Source: Nannobrachium achirus (Eukaryota; Chordata; Actinopteri; Myctophiformes; Myctophidae). Taken from it: a stretch of 64,000 bases of DNA. Of the stretch, positions 23,985-35,569 are shown piece after piece; the first letter of the stretch is position 1; each line of letters opens with the position of its first letter. The stretch is from the NCBI GenBank assembly GCA_963921795.1, contig OY997647.1:63739997-63803996 (forward strand), in the 5' to 3' direction. A model generated the notes under the pieces. It was not told the origin of the DNA and ran no database searches. It worked only from the letters and a program-made list of their open reading frames with translations. Position numbers and translations under genes: made by a program.

Positions 23985-24640
23985 AAATGATAATGGCATG
24001 TGTCCCTATAGGACGGGGGTTAAAATGATAATGGCATGTGTCCCTATAGGGGGGTTAAAATGATAATGGCATAATGTGTCCCTATAGGACTGGGGTTAAA
24101 ATGATAATGACATGTGTCCCTATAGGACTATAGGACGGGGGTTAAAATGATAATGGCATGTGTCCCTATAGGACTATAGGACGGGGGTTAAAATGATAAT
24201 GGCATGTGTCCCTATAGGACTATAGGACTGGGGTTAAAATGATAATGGCATGTGTCCCTATAGGACGGGGTTAAAATGATAATGACATGTGTCCCTATAG
24301 GACGGGGTTAAAATGATAATGGCATGTGTCCCTATAGGACGGGGGTTAAAATGATAATGTCATGTGTCCCTATAGGACGGGGTTAAAATGATAATGACAT
24401 GTGTCCCTATAGGACGGGGTTAAAATGATAATGGCATGTGTCCCTATAGGACGGGGTTAAAATGATAATGACATGTGTCCCTATAGGACGGGGTTATAAT
24501 GATAATGGCATATGTCCCTATAGGACGGGGGTTAAAATGATAATGGCATGTGTCCCTATAGGACGGGGGTTAAAATGATAATGGCATGTGTCCCTATAGG
24601 ACGGGGGTTAAAATGATAATGACATGTGTCCCTATAGGAC
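23985..24640. repeat. ~38-bp minisatellite, about 17 copies
   Basis: The unit GGGTTAAAATGATAATGGCA + TGTGTCCCTATAGGACGG recurs with GGCA/GACA variants. Some units carry an extra CTATAGGA. Confidence 0.97.
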
Positions 24641-24782
24641 GGGCAACCTTTCTGACTTGAAGTGCCATGTTTTCATTTTCTTGATAGACATCACTGATCG
24701 CCATGGTAACCATCTGTCTGCATGCTACTCTTACATCATACTCTGATGTCATAGTACTGACATCACAGACTGGCCTGTACAC

Positions 24783-25147
24783 GAAACACCATGTATGGGC
24801 ATAAACATCTGCCCAACGGGCACTCCAACATGGAACACCATATATGGGCATAAAGATCTGCCCAAAGGGCACTCCAACATGGAACCCCATATATGGGCAT
24901 AAAGATCTGCCCAACGGGCACTCCAACATGGAACACCATATATGGGCATAAAGATCTGCCCAAAGGGCACTCCAACATGGAACACCATGGGCATAAAGAT
25001 CTGCCCAACGGGCACTCCAAAATGGAACACCATATATGGGCATAAAGATCTGCCCAACGGGCACTCCAACATGGAACACCATATATGGGCATAAAGATCT
25101 GCCCAAAGGGCACTCCAACATGGAACACCATATATGGGCATAAAGAT
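24783..25147. repeat. 49-bp minisatellite, ~7.5 copies
   Basis: The unit AACACCATATATGGGCATAA + AGATCTGCCCAAMGGGCACTCCAACATGG. 49 is not a multiple of three, yet all three minus frames are stop-free across the array, which yields overlapping spurious ORFs. Confidence 0.96.
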
Positions 25148-25624
25148 TACTCCTGAGACTCCTACATTCAATCTGTTAGATACTGTGCACACGTACACTA
25201 CACACCCCCGAGCACAGGACTAGTTAGGTTAAATTATGACACCACATCAACATGTCCAACTGATTTTGATTGTCCATAGGCTTTATTATATAAAAACTAT
25301 TTTTTAGAATTATTTTCTTTTACATGCAGGATATAATGGGCAATAACCCAACTATCTCCCAGACTCCCTCCCCAGTCAGTTAGGGGTTTGAATGAATGCA
25401 GAATTATGTGCAGGATGTAATTTGTGTATAGACGTGAGGGGACTTCATTTAACTGACTAAACCTTTTTTTTTTAACATTACATTTTTATTAAAAACACAT
25501 CTCTCACACTTATGCCAGTGTGCCAGTGATCACCCTCTCCTGTGCCAATGTTGGCCCTGTGCCTAAGGTAGCCTACCCCTGAACTAAACAATCTGTTCCT
25601 TATCAGAACGAATGAAATATCCCT
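25148..25624. other. Unassigned sequence
   Basis: No gene or clear repeat, except a fragment (about 25440-25590, GCCAGTGATCACC) shared with 16970-17270. Confidence 0.6.
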
Positions 25625-25628
25625 TTAA

Positions 25629-25945
25629 AGGAGTAGTTCACCTCCAAAATGACTTTTTTTCTATTGATTAGTCACGCCATGGAGAGTAGAGTTCAATAAT
25701 ATTTTTAGTTTTTTGTCACATTCCTAAGAAAAAAGAAAATTGATGTGAGTAAATTTACCCCCATTGATTCCGGATGGGGACCTATTTCGAAACTGGTCCC
25801 CATCCGGAATCAATGGGGGTAAATTTATTGTTATCATATTTTTGTCTTAGGAATGTGACAAAAACTAAAAATATTATTGAACTCTAGTCTCCATGGCGTG
25901 ACTAATCAATAGGAAAAAAAGTCATTTTGGGGGTGAACTACTCCT
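25629..25945. mobile_element. Hairpin MITE with TTAA target duplication
   Basis: 317 bp, nearly fully self-complementary. The ends are AGGAGTAGTTCACC and complement, with TTAA exactly on both sides (25625-25628, 25946-25949). It is the long form of the family seen at 5904 and 10707. The inner arms contain CCCCATTGATTCCGGATGGG. Confidence 0.92.
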
Positions 25946-25949
25946 TTAA

Positions 25950-26600
25950 GGTGAACAAAGGTGAACAAGTTGATGAAGAAGGCTTTGGACATTGTTGTGA
26001 TTCCATGTGCAGGTGTGTTGTAAGGTGTGCTAAACCTGACTGTCAAAACAGATACATGATGATGATTGAATAATTGAAGTCATTAAGATTACTTGAGGAC
26101 AAGAGGGGATCGAGTTCTACCAGTTCTAGTTTTCTGGCAAGGTATCTTTAATAGTTGTGGTTTCCATGAAAAACAAAGCCTTTAAATGTTGTCGCGTTTC
26201 CATAAGTAACTGTGAAGTAAGGTGTGCATGCTAAGGGAATGATGGAGGAATAGATAAAGAGGACTAGAAACAAATAATAAATAACCATGAGCCATTAAAT
26301 GATATGATAGCAATGTCAAAATAGTAGCTGATTACTTTTTTCGGCCCTTATAGGCCTATCTGATAAAAGTGAGTATAGTGAATGAACCAGGAACTGATGA
26401 GTCGATTTGAATGATTCTGCTATCAAAGTATATGTTTTCTTTGCTGCTGAGTTAATTTATGAGGAGAAGCAATTCAAGTTCAGTGTCATAGTCTGTATGT
26501 TAAAGTTCAATGTCACTTTGGATCCCAAATGTTTTGTTATTGTTATGCTGCTGATAGGGTTGCCAACCTTTCCGTATCAGTCGGCCTGTATTTTGTCCAA
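25950..26600. other. Unassigned sequence
   Basis: AT-rich single-copy-looking sequence. I see no ORF, repeat or RNA gene. Confidence 0.6.
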
Positions 26601-26745
26601 AGGGAGGCATCCTGTACAGGACGTCACTTGCTCCAGGTAAAGGAAGCAGTGCATATTACATAGTTTGTTTTTGTTTATTTCTATGCATCTGCCAGTCTGT
26701 TCAGTTGACAGGGCAGGCACAGAGAGTGTGTGCTGGCTGCTGGCA

Positions 26746-26857
26746 TGCATGTGTGTGTGCATGTGTGTGTGTGTGTGCGCGTGTGTGTGTGCGCGTGTGT
26801 GTGTGCGTGTGTGTGTGTGTGTGCGTGTGTGTGTGCGTGTGTGTGTGTGTGTGTGTG
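26746..26857. repeat. (TG)n/(CG) interrupted microsatellite
   Basis: TG tract with regular TGCG interruptions. It is the paralogous position of the pure tract at 22057-22179. Confidence 0.96.
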
Positions 26858-27920
26858 ATTTGCTCAGGTGGGTGGGGCTGGCGGGCACATTGGTTTGTGT
26901 GTAAAACGTGCTGGTTGACGTGAGAGAGAGGAGAGAGACGGAAGTGCCCTCCTAAAAAAGAAAACACATTGTTCAGAGTCAGAATACAGAGTGTTCTGCA
27001 GCTGTGTGTTCTGAGACAGAATACAGTCTGTTGCAGCTTGTGTTGGAGGGTTAGCGTTAGAAGAACTCCCTCTAATGTCAGAGGGAGTTTTAAATCGGTC
27101 ATGGAGGAGAAAACAACCTAAAACATGCTAGCACAGACATGCTCAAGTGGGCCACACAAAATAAATGTGCGTCTAACATTTCTCTACATAAAATAATAAA
27201 ATAGGTTTGCATGTTCTCCCCGGGTCTCCTTGGGTATATGCCCTCACAAAAACATGCAGTAGTCCTGGTTTCTATACTACCTCCCCCTAGCCAGCCAGGC
27301 ACTCCCCAACTCCACTGGCGCGGCAGGGGGAGAGCGAGGGAACCAGGACTACAGGTTAGGTAGTTGGCACCGGGAAAAATGGGTTGCAAAAACCGTGGGC
27401 TAAAAATATATATAAAAAAAAAAAAAACAACTGAACAGTGCAATGTTTAATGATTCAAACCTGAGGCAGAGAAGATAACAACCAATGAATTCATTATCAA
27501 ACTATCCAGTGACACCCTGGACTGGCATCAGGGCACCCTGGGGTGCCACGGCACCCACCATGACAAACCCTGGCCTCAGTCAGTGGTTCTCAACTCAACA
27601 TGAGGTACGGGGACCACCAAGGGCCATTGAGGGGACTCCAGGGGGTCCCCAGAAAATTGATAATTAAACGTGTCAGAAGTTTTATTTTGGGGCTTTTATG
27701 CCTTTATTGCAAGGACAGTAGACATCAAATGGGGAGAGAGATGGGTGGGGTGTGTGCGTAATGAATGAGCAGTATGTGTGTCTCAACTCACACCTACTGC
27801 TGCAGTGCAGGGCATCACAGTATTGTTCCAAGACTTTCTCATCAACATAGAAAAAACTATTGACCTTTAATGGAAGAGGGGAAAATAAACTAAAACATGA
27901 TATTCTCTCCTCCTCAAGGG

Positions 27921-27975
27921 GCATCGGTGGTTCGTTTACAACTGAAAGGCTCCTGGTTCGATTCCCTAGACCGGC
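27921..27975 (+). pseudogene. tRNA-Gly-derived remnant, copy 2
   Basis: GCATCGGTGGTTC and CTCCTGGTTCGATTCCC, in block D of the second segmental unit. The anticodon arm is missing. Confidence 0.6.
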
Positions 27976-28862
27976 AGAAAAGTAAGTAAGTGTATTTATA
28001 CTGTCAATTCATCCATCTTGTCTGCTGTTGTATTCCTCTTTCTTTGTTCTTAAAACAAACAGAGGGAGGAAAAAAAACGTCTAAAGCCTGTGAGTAGAGA
28101 TGTGTTCAGAGTCAGAATACAGAGACTTCTGCAGCTTGTGTCAGAGGGAGTTTAAATCGCTCCTGGAGGAGAAAACAACCTAAAACATGCTGGCACAGAC
28201 ATGCTCAAGTGGGCCACACAAAATAAATGTGCGTCTAACATTTCTCTACAGAAAATAAGTTGCTGCATGTGAGGTTATACGTTTAGAATGATGCAGCATT
28301 GACTTGGTGGAGTCAAGCTGAACAGTCAAGCTGAACAGTGCAATGTTTAATGATTCAAACCTGAGGCAGAGATGATAACAACCAATGTTTTCATCCATGG
28401 CGCCTCTGAATTGCACAGTTACTTTACAGCACCTTACATTTGTTATATTACGCTGCGTGAATAGGTTATGCAACACATTGTGAGCTTGTTGATCTGCTAT
28501 TTTTATCAAAGAGATTTGGTGTAGATTGAAAAAGAAGTCCCCAAGTATAATATAATAAGAGTCTAGAAGGAGTAAGTGGTTGAACTGAAGTGATATTGAT
28601 GAACTCATTATCAGACTATCCTGTGACACCCTGGACTTGCATCAGGGCAGCTTGGGGGGCTACAGCACCCACTTTGACAAACCCTGGCCTCGGTCAGTGG
28701 TTCTCAACTCAACATGAGGTCTGGGGACCACCAAGGGCCATTGAGGGGACTCCAGGGGGTCCCCAGAAAATTTATAATTAAATGTGTCAGATGTTTTATT
28801 TTGGAGCTTTTATGCCTTTATTGACAGGACAGTAGACTGACATCACATGGGGAGAGAGATGG

Positions 28863-28964
<102 letters not shown>

Positions 28965-29097
28965 TGCATGCGTACACACACACACCTACTGCAGCAATGC
29001 AGGGCATCACATTATTGTTCAAAGGCTTTCTCATCAACATAGAAAAACAATTGACCATTTAATGGATGAGGGGAAATAAACTTCTCATCCTCAAGGG

Positions 29098-29152
29098 GCA
29101 TCGGTGGTTCCTTCTTACTGAAAGGTTCCTGGTTCGATTCCCGAGGCCGGCA
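29098..29152 (+). pseudogene. tRNA-Gly-derived remnant, copy 3
   Basis: GCATCGGTGGTTC and GTTCCTGGTTCGATTCCCG, in block D of the third unit. The anticodon arm is missing. Confidence 0.6.
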
Positions 29153-29369
29153 GAAAAGTCTGGATGAGGAAGTGAAGGTCATCACCCACCCTACCAAACC
29201 TGAAGGACCAACAGTTCTTGTAAATGTATTTATTTATTTCTTTGTTTCTTTCTTTCTTAGCTTGTATAAAGTGGAGCAGTCACATGAATTGTGGGTAATT
29301 CCCTTACAGTCTGCATGGATGCTGATTTACAGGAAGGCTTTATACCTGTTTCACATGGGAGGGACACAG

Positions 29370-29384
29370 GCAGGCAGACAGACA

Positions 29385-29426
<42 letters not shown>

Positions 29427-29455
29427 CTGGCAGGCTGGCTGGCTGGCTGGCAGGC
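29370..29455. repeat. (GGCA)n microsatellite
   Basis: About 20 tetranucleotide units of GGCA with GACA and GGCT variants. Confidence 0.95.
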
Positions 29456-29459
29456 ATAC

Positions 29460-30400
29460 CTACCTACCTCGAGTCCTCACAGACTTCACGTGAACGCGTT
29501 CCTAAGTCAGTGAGTCACTAAAGGGAGCGGTTTGGAATTGAGCCAGAGACTGCATAGTGCTGCATGCATGGGTGGCAAGGGTGGGTGAAATCATTTGTAT
29601 CTAGTTAAATAAATAAAGAATAATGGTGTGGCATTGAGATCATGGATTCACACATTTACCTTATGGTTCTGTGACTGGAGCAGATTACTGTTGATGATGA
29701 TGTGATGTATGGACAGCAGGGCCGTAGCGCATCTGTTAAAGTTAAAGTACCTCATATAATTGCTCTTCAGTACAGTACTTGAGTAAATGTACTCAGGTGC
29801 TTTCCACCTCTGGAGTACAGTAATAGAGAACAGAAGTGTTTGTCAAACAAAGAAGTGGTTCAGCTGGTAGAACATGTCCTGCATGTCCTCAAGTGACCCG
29901 TCACATTCACCACACGTTGGCTTGAATTTCACCCTGCCATGAAGAATGTGGCTTTGATCCTTACATTTTCCCAGTGAAACTTTCCATGCTTATTGAAGTT
30001 GTCTGCAGTTTGGAGATCTGCATTCTCAGTCAACTAATCATATTGCAGTTTGTTTTAAAGGCCCCACATTTACATTTATACAAGAGAGAGAGTCTCACAC
30101 CTTCCAACAAATAAATCAATCAAACGCGGCCTTGTCGATTTGCATATCAAAAAGTCAAGGGACAACGCAAACGAACATTAATGTCCGTGGCTGCATATCA
30201 GTGGGGTGTGAGGGGTGGTCTTATGTGGGCCTTTGACACATGTGTCAGCCTACTGGCCACGCAAAAAGGGTGAAATCCCCCAAAAGCAGGAGAAATGGTG
30301 AAATAAAAGGAGTCTCCTGCTAAATGCAGGAGAGTTGGCAGGTATGGACTTGTTTCACTGATAATAATCTAGTTTGTTTTCGCTCACCTTCCCTGAGTGT
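29460..30400. other. Region upstream of the inferred NLR promoter
   Basis: No ORF with a domain and no RNA gene. A small MITE fragment (about 29738-29818) resembles 15545-15910. Poly-purine and CCAG patches only. Confidence 0.5.
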
Positions 30401-30407
30401 GTGGAGG

Positions 30408-30416
30408 AGGCGGGGC
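30408..30416 (+). promoter_or_regulatory. GC-box-like site of the displaced promoter
   Basis: AGGCGGGGC lies 17 bp upstream of the hAT insertion (target duplication at 30426). In the reconstructed empty site it would be about 30 bp upstream of the TATA box. Functional role is inferred. Confidence 0.3.
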
Positions 30417-30433
30417 AACAGCATGTACAGTAG

Positions 30434-31004
30434 CAGGGACGTGCTGGGCCCCTGATTCAGCCGGGACAAAGAGTTGGAGAGGCCCTCATTGCGCGCTATA
30501 AAGAGATCTCTCTCTATAGCGCTGCTGCTACTCAAAGATTTGTCATTTCAGATCATGACAAGTGACAAGCCAGTGGGCCAATTACATGAGTTATATTTCG
30601 TCGTTGTCGCGTGGAAACCTTGTATGTCCAAAACCGTTTGTTTTGTATTTATCATTTTAAAAATGATTTAAACTAGTGAAAACAGACGATCTACAAGCAC
30701 ACAACGCCTCGCACCGCGAGGCGTTGTGTGCTTGTAGATCTGCTGTTTTCACTACTTTTGTGCGACGGCCTTGTATGATGAAGCAGGGCTTTGCTTTGCG
30801 AAAAAATTTACACATTTGAAACTTGGAGATACAAGATTTCTGCCCGACAGTGACAATTTACTTTGTTGGCCGCCCAGCCCCCAACATGGAACGAAGGGCG
30901 ACATTTTATTTTACATGTTTTCCTAATGGCTGGCCTGGACCGGCCGGGAATGAACCGGCCATTCGGGAGTTGTCCCGCTTTTCCCGATGGCCAGCACGTC
31001 CCTG
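30434..31004. mobile_element. hAT MITE (571 bp) inserted at the NLR promoter
   Basis: The ends CAGGGACGTGCTGG and CCAGCACGTCCCTG are perfect inverted repeats. The exact 8-bp duplication TACAGTAG lies at 30426-30433 and 31005-31012. A perfect hairpin of the dispersed family sits inside (30675-30752). No transposase. Two bases after the right duplication a TATAAAAG box starts. Confidence 0.92.
30675..30752. repeat. Dispersed ~75-bp hairpin, best-preserved copy
   Basis: AGTGAAAACAGACGATCTAC ... GTAGATCTGCTGTTTTCACT with centre GCCTCGCACCGCGAGGC. Nearly perfect 38-bp arms. Confidence 0.9.
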
Positions 31005-31014
31005 TACAGTAGTC

Positions 31015-31022
31015 TATAAAAG
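31015..31022 (+). promoter_or_regulatory. Inferred TATA box of the NLRC3-like gene
   Basis: TATAAAAG, followed about 120 bp later by an exon-like end with a consensus donor (GTAAGT at 31142-31147). The upstream sequence is a transposon insertion ending at 31012. Assignment to the NLR gene is inference from orientation and position. Confidence 0.4.
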
Positions 31023-31045
31023 AAACACAGTGTGTAGAAACAGAC

Positions 31046-31141
31046 AGGAACCATTTTGATCCTCACACAATAAGTGAACTGAACATCTGGACAACATATT
31101 GGATTATAAAACAAATCAGAAGAACTTAAACTTGATATAAA
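31046..31141 (+). other. Putative 5' untranslated exon of the NLRC3-like gene
   Basis: About 95 bp downstream of TATAAAAG, ending AACTTAAACTTGATATAAA before GTAAGTGTTG. There is no long ORF. It would splice to the acceptor at 35411. A transcript is needed to confirm; the start is set only by the usual TATA-to-start distance. Confidence 0.35.
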
Positions 31142-31147
31142 GTAAGT

Positions 31148-32800
31148 GTTGTTGTTTTAATATCACTGCTAGTCTACAACCACTGGTTTTACACAGAAAC
31201 AGCCTACTTATGGTTTGTAGTATTACAAAAAATAATACCTCTCTCTGTCTACTCTAGTCTGCCTGTCTTTACTTGCTCTGTAGTTATGATTGACGTCACC
31301 AGCAAAATATGTAGACAGAGCAGAACATTCTGAAAATAACAATGTCTATTATTTAACACTATAAGTGACTTGTGGATTTGGTATAATGATGATGTCATTT
31401 TATGACGGTCCTGTAAATTCGTGTCAGATTTCCACTCGTCGGTCTTTTCCCACTCGGCTGAAACCTGCTTGGTTTCCATTGTGAGTTAACAGTGTGATCC
31501 GGTCTAGAGCCCGCCTACTGTATCCTGTCATTTGCACTCACACATGCATACACGCAGTGTTTCCTTTCCAGACCGGATCTGCAACATGCAGAGACTTTAT
31601 TTTATATCCTCTATGGTGGAACTACTTCACCAGTATACTGTAAACCATGTGGTTTAGAGGAAGAAGTAGTTTTCAGCAGGGTTTCAGTGTGGTTTCCTTT
31701 GAGGATTTATTGTTTGTGAATAAAGTATTTTACAATGAACAGTTTACTATAAAAACAATTTGATCATGAAAAATATGTCTATTTTAAATATTTTAATAAA
31801 GGAACTGCTGAACCAGTGGACATCTCAAAGCTGCAGTCCATAACTTAGTTTAGTGAATAAAACATTATTTTAACCATGGTAGAGTATGTTAATTAATAGT
31901 ATTATTAACATGATATTCCGTCTACCTCAGACCAGCTGTTAGTTCTGTTGTTGCAACAGCTGTGTCTCTGTGGTCTAGTAGGACCCCTGTTGGTTGACGA
32001 GAGCTACTGCATGCATCTGCATCTACTGTAGTCTCAGCATTCTGTTGGTGATATTGTTGCCTCATAGCAGGTTCACTGTTACTAGTTTAATGTAATCATG
32101 TAATCAATATGTCAATGTTATATTGATAATACAGAATGAGATTAATAATATTACATGTAGCTTGCTGGCATCGTTCAAAACCAGAGAAGCCAGAGGAGGT
32201 AGTTATCACTTCTCCCATAGACAGGCGAGAAGTGAGCACCCCCCCCCCCCCCCCCCCTCTTACCTTAGCTCCACCCCCTTGTTTCCCCTATCCTGTACAT
32301 ATAGTGTTTTTATAACTGCGATATTATTGAATGTTTTCTTTGCTTGCCATTGATTATGTCCATAAATTGAATACCAAGGACTTCCAATGTAAAAAAAAAG
32401 TCTGTAAAAGGTCTTATTTGGGATGTTACTTCTAGGCAGGGTGTTTAACTGTACTTGTACTGAACTATTTCAATTGTATTGACTATACTTGTACTGTTCT
32501 CTATTTTTGTCTAATAAAATGATCAATCAATCAAAAAAACTAACACTGTTCTAGAAACGTGTTGTCTGCAACTTTAAATGTTTGTTCTTTTTTATTTTCC
32601 CAACTGTGTGTGTGTGCGCGTGCGTGCGTGCGTGCGTGCCTGCGTGCGTGCGTGTGTGTGTGTGTGTGCGTGCGTGCGTGTGTCACTATTAACATCACAA
32701 CTCAGCTCATTAATTACATCACAGCATCCCTGAGAAGAAGTATCACATTCAAAGCGGATAAAGAAATTATTCAGTTAATTTGCCCTGGCGCTCTCATCTA
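31148..32800 (+). other. Inferred first intron, 5' part
   Basis: Nothing coding. It holds a poly-C run (32239-32256) and a TG/CG microsatellite at 32606-32682. Otherwise unassigned. Confidence 0.5.
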
Positions 32801-32804
32801 GAGC

Positions 32805-34130
32805 AAAGATGGTCTTTCTCTCTGACTTCATATTTGTCATCTCCCTGATGGAGTCCCAGAGTGTTTTGGTGTTGGAGTTGACGAGGTCCTGTTCGGCTCG
32901 CTCCCTATACTTCCTTCTGGATTCCTTCATTTGTAAATTAAGTTCTTTCTGTGCAGCCTTTAAAGCTGCCATGTCTCCTGATCTGAAGGCCACTTTTTTC
33001 CTATGTATACACTCTTTGATTTCATTTGTGAGGTATGGTTTATTATTTGGATATTTTGTTATAGTTTTCTGTGGCACTATCATGTCAACACAGAAGGAAA
33101 CATACGCTGTAAATAGCCTCAGTGGCTGTGTCGATGTTTGCATCCTCGAAGAAAGTGTCCCAGTCCGTACAAAGGAAGCATCCATTCAGCTCCTCAGTTG
33201 CGTCCCTAGACCACACATGTACAGTCTTTTTCACCGGTTTCCTGGATTTATATACCGACCTGTATGTCGGCAGAAGATGTACAGCGTTATGGTCGGACAT
33301 TCGTACCTTTTTATCCTCTGGGTTGACTAGTGGGGGTCTTGCCCTGGCTATGTAGGCCCCCCTAATGTTCCCATAACACTTATCCAGGATGTTATCCTTT
33401 CTAGTATTACATTTAACATACTGCTGGAATCCTGGCAGAAATGTCTCCAGGTTACAGTGATTCAGGTCACCCAGAACCTGCAGGTGCTGATGCACACAGT
33501 CCACGATCCAAGTTGCTGCTCTGGTGGCATTTGCATCTGGTGGAACATACAAAGATGTTAGAAAGCTCCCTTGGCAGGTAGTATGGTCGTAGTGTGATGC
33601 ATAGCAGTTCGAGATCGGGGTTGCATTTCTTGTCTCTGACCGCAACGTTGCTGCACCACTTATCTCCGAGCCCTCCAGCTGATAGCTTCCTGGAGCTAGC
33701 CCTTCTATCAGACCAGATTAGCGTGAAACCTTGAAATTTCTACAAGACTATCTGGTATTTCCTCATTAAATTCCCGACTCATTAAAGCCCCGACTCCCAG
33801 TATTCAAAGCTGACCTTAAGTTGTCTCCGTAGTTCATCCATCTTTTTCCTCAACGACCGGGCATTGTACAACAGCATAGATGGTAGCGGTAGCTTTGCCG
33901 CACTCCGGACCCACTGTCTAACGCCGCCTTTCCTGCCTCTTCTCCTGGCCCGTACAGGTTGCCGCAGCAGCTCCCTGGGGACACAGTTCAGCAGGTTCTG
34001 TCCTCCCGTAGTTGCAGCACATCAGTCCCGCTGTACACCAAGCGTTCACCCGCAGCCCCGTACATTAACACAGCGGGTGCCCACGAGGTGTCAACACGCC
34101 AATCTCTTTGATGTCGCTGGAGGCCCACGA
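32805..34130 (-). pseudogene. LINE (CR1/L2/Rex1-like) fragment: endonuclease without RT
   Basis: Minus-strand blocks run, from 34050 down to 32810, in the order of a non-LTR ORF2: LRKKMDEL (start of endonuclease), SAGGLGDKWC and YYLPREF-like pieces, VLGDLNHCNLETFLPGFQQY, NILDKCYGN, RMSDHNAVHLLPTYRSV, then the linker CTDWDTFFED and KPYLTNEIKECIHRKKVAFRSGD. Frames are interrupted (stops and shifts near 33090, 33640 and 33720). The reverse transcriptase that should follow below 32805 is absent, so this is not a simple 5'-truncated insert. It lies antisense in the inferred first NLR intron. Confidence 0.8.
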
Positions 34131-34239
34131 CGCATTGACGTGTTTACTGTACTTACAGTATTAACTTTAAATCTCACCGTTACGTTGGGGCTGCGCCTGG
34201 ATGTAGCCCATTAGCCGCTAGTCGCTTCAAGTCGACGCT

Positions 34240-35400
34240 GAGAGCATCGCGCGGCCGTTTTTCTCCGTATACTCCAATGCATTTCCCCATCTTTAAAGCC
34301 CTTTATCTCCGATGTTTGTTTTATGGCTAAAACTGTGGCCGCGTGCGGCAAAATGTCAAAATTTTGATCGGCAATGAACAGCTATGATCAACACTGGCCC
34401 ATACAGTAAGTTACACAATAACATCCTGTCTGCGCTCATGTGACCAAGTGACGTAATGACGCATGCATTGACGCAACAGGGCCTTGTATTCTTCTATGGA
34501 AGTGGCTTTGGGCACTTAGCTGGGGCTCTGGCGCCACCTTGTGGGCAGCCGATGTGTTAAGCACTCCACGGCCCAGTTGCTGCAGGCCAGGTTTAGCCAT
34601 GCTACAAGTAATCACTGCATTCTCCGACAGTTTGTTCCTCTCGCCAGCATTTCGTATTCAAATATAGTCTACACACTCTTCGTAGGTGTAGTGTACAAGA
34701 TGTCAGGAACAAAATGTAACTTTAAAGCTATACTGTGTAAGATGCTCAACTAGTGGTCAGTAGCCCTATAGCAAACCGCGGTCGCGTTCGCGTCTTTCGC
34801 CCGTTTTTCGTACCTTCACACCCCCGCGTCTGCCTCCACAACGCCGAGAGCTATCTTTAGAGGGTTCCCTGGTTCCTGTGCGTTCAGGCATTCCGGAGAA
34901 ACGGACTATTCACCCTGCCTGGTAGGCGAGATTACCTTTTGAGTAAAGAGACACACGGGCGACTACAAATATGGCGACCCCACTTCAAGATGCGCTGTGA
35001 TTGGCCGGTAGTGTACCATGTGTGCATGATCGGCGATGTGATTGGGCAACGTATACACAACGCAGATTACGTCATTATGGCGCGAAATCCCGCCCCTGTC
35101 ACTGCTAAGAAGAAAACATATAAAGAGAAGGCTTCAGAAGCTGAAAATAACGGAGTGGGTGTTCTAAAACTTTAGCGATTTAACAGTTAGGACAATTTTA
35201 AGATTTGTTTTATAAAAAAAGTTACATGGTACAACTTTAACTTTAAAAAAAAAAAAAAAAAAAAAAAAACGTGAACAAAAAAGACAAACCAAACAGATGG
35301 GATCCTCTCTGTGTCGCCGCAGTGCAGCGCCTACATTTTGCTGATGGTTAATGCCATGCATCTCTAGCATGTTGCGTTTTCTGATGTATTTTATTGACTG
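34240..35400. other. Intron, degenerate repeats and long A tract
   Basis: Fragments such as AACTTTAAAGCTATACTGTG resemble MITE ends. A poly-A run lies at 35247-35269. No gene is seen. Confidence 0.5.
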
Positions 35401-35411
35401 TAACCTTGACA

Positions 35412-35569
35412 GGTTTAATAAAGAGCAACATGGAGAGCAAGAAGGAGGAAGCTGATAAACATCACATCCACAGAGCAGAGTCTCCAACACCCAGCTGTGT
35501 GTCTGTGAAGAGTGATGCGTCTAAAGGAGAAAATCCTAACTTCAGTGAACCTGGACCTCCACACACACA
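35412..35569 (+). CDS. nlrc3-like: NLRC3-like exon 2 (start codon; first N-terminal repeat)
   Basis: After the acceptor CCTTGACAG an ATG at 35430 opens [12 protein letters not shown], then [12 protein letters not shown]...GPPHT. The donor is GTATGT at 35570, phase 2. This is the only repeat copy with its own start codon. Confidence 0.7.

Noticed and set aside
23985-24640. Regularly spaced repeats resembling a CRISPR array
   Set aside because: Units abut without unique spacers and the setting is a vertebrate genome; it is a minisatellite.
24594-25198. ORFs with repeated CSMLECPLGRSLCPYM
   Set aside because: Frames created by the 49-bp minisatellite; three overlapping frames are equally open and no start or splice context is seen.
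29855-29985. Possible tRNA-like A box TGGTTCAGCTGGTAGAAC
   Set aside because: No B box at a suitable distance.
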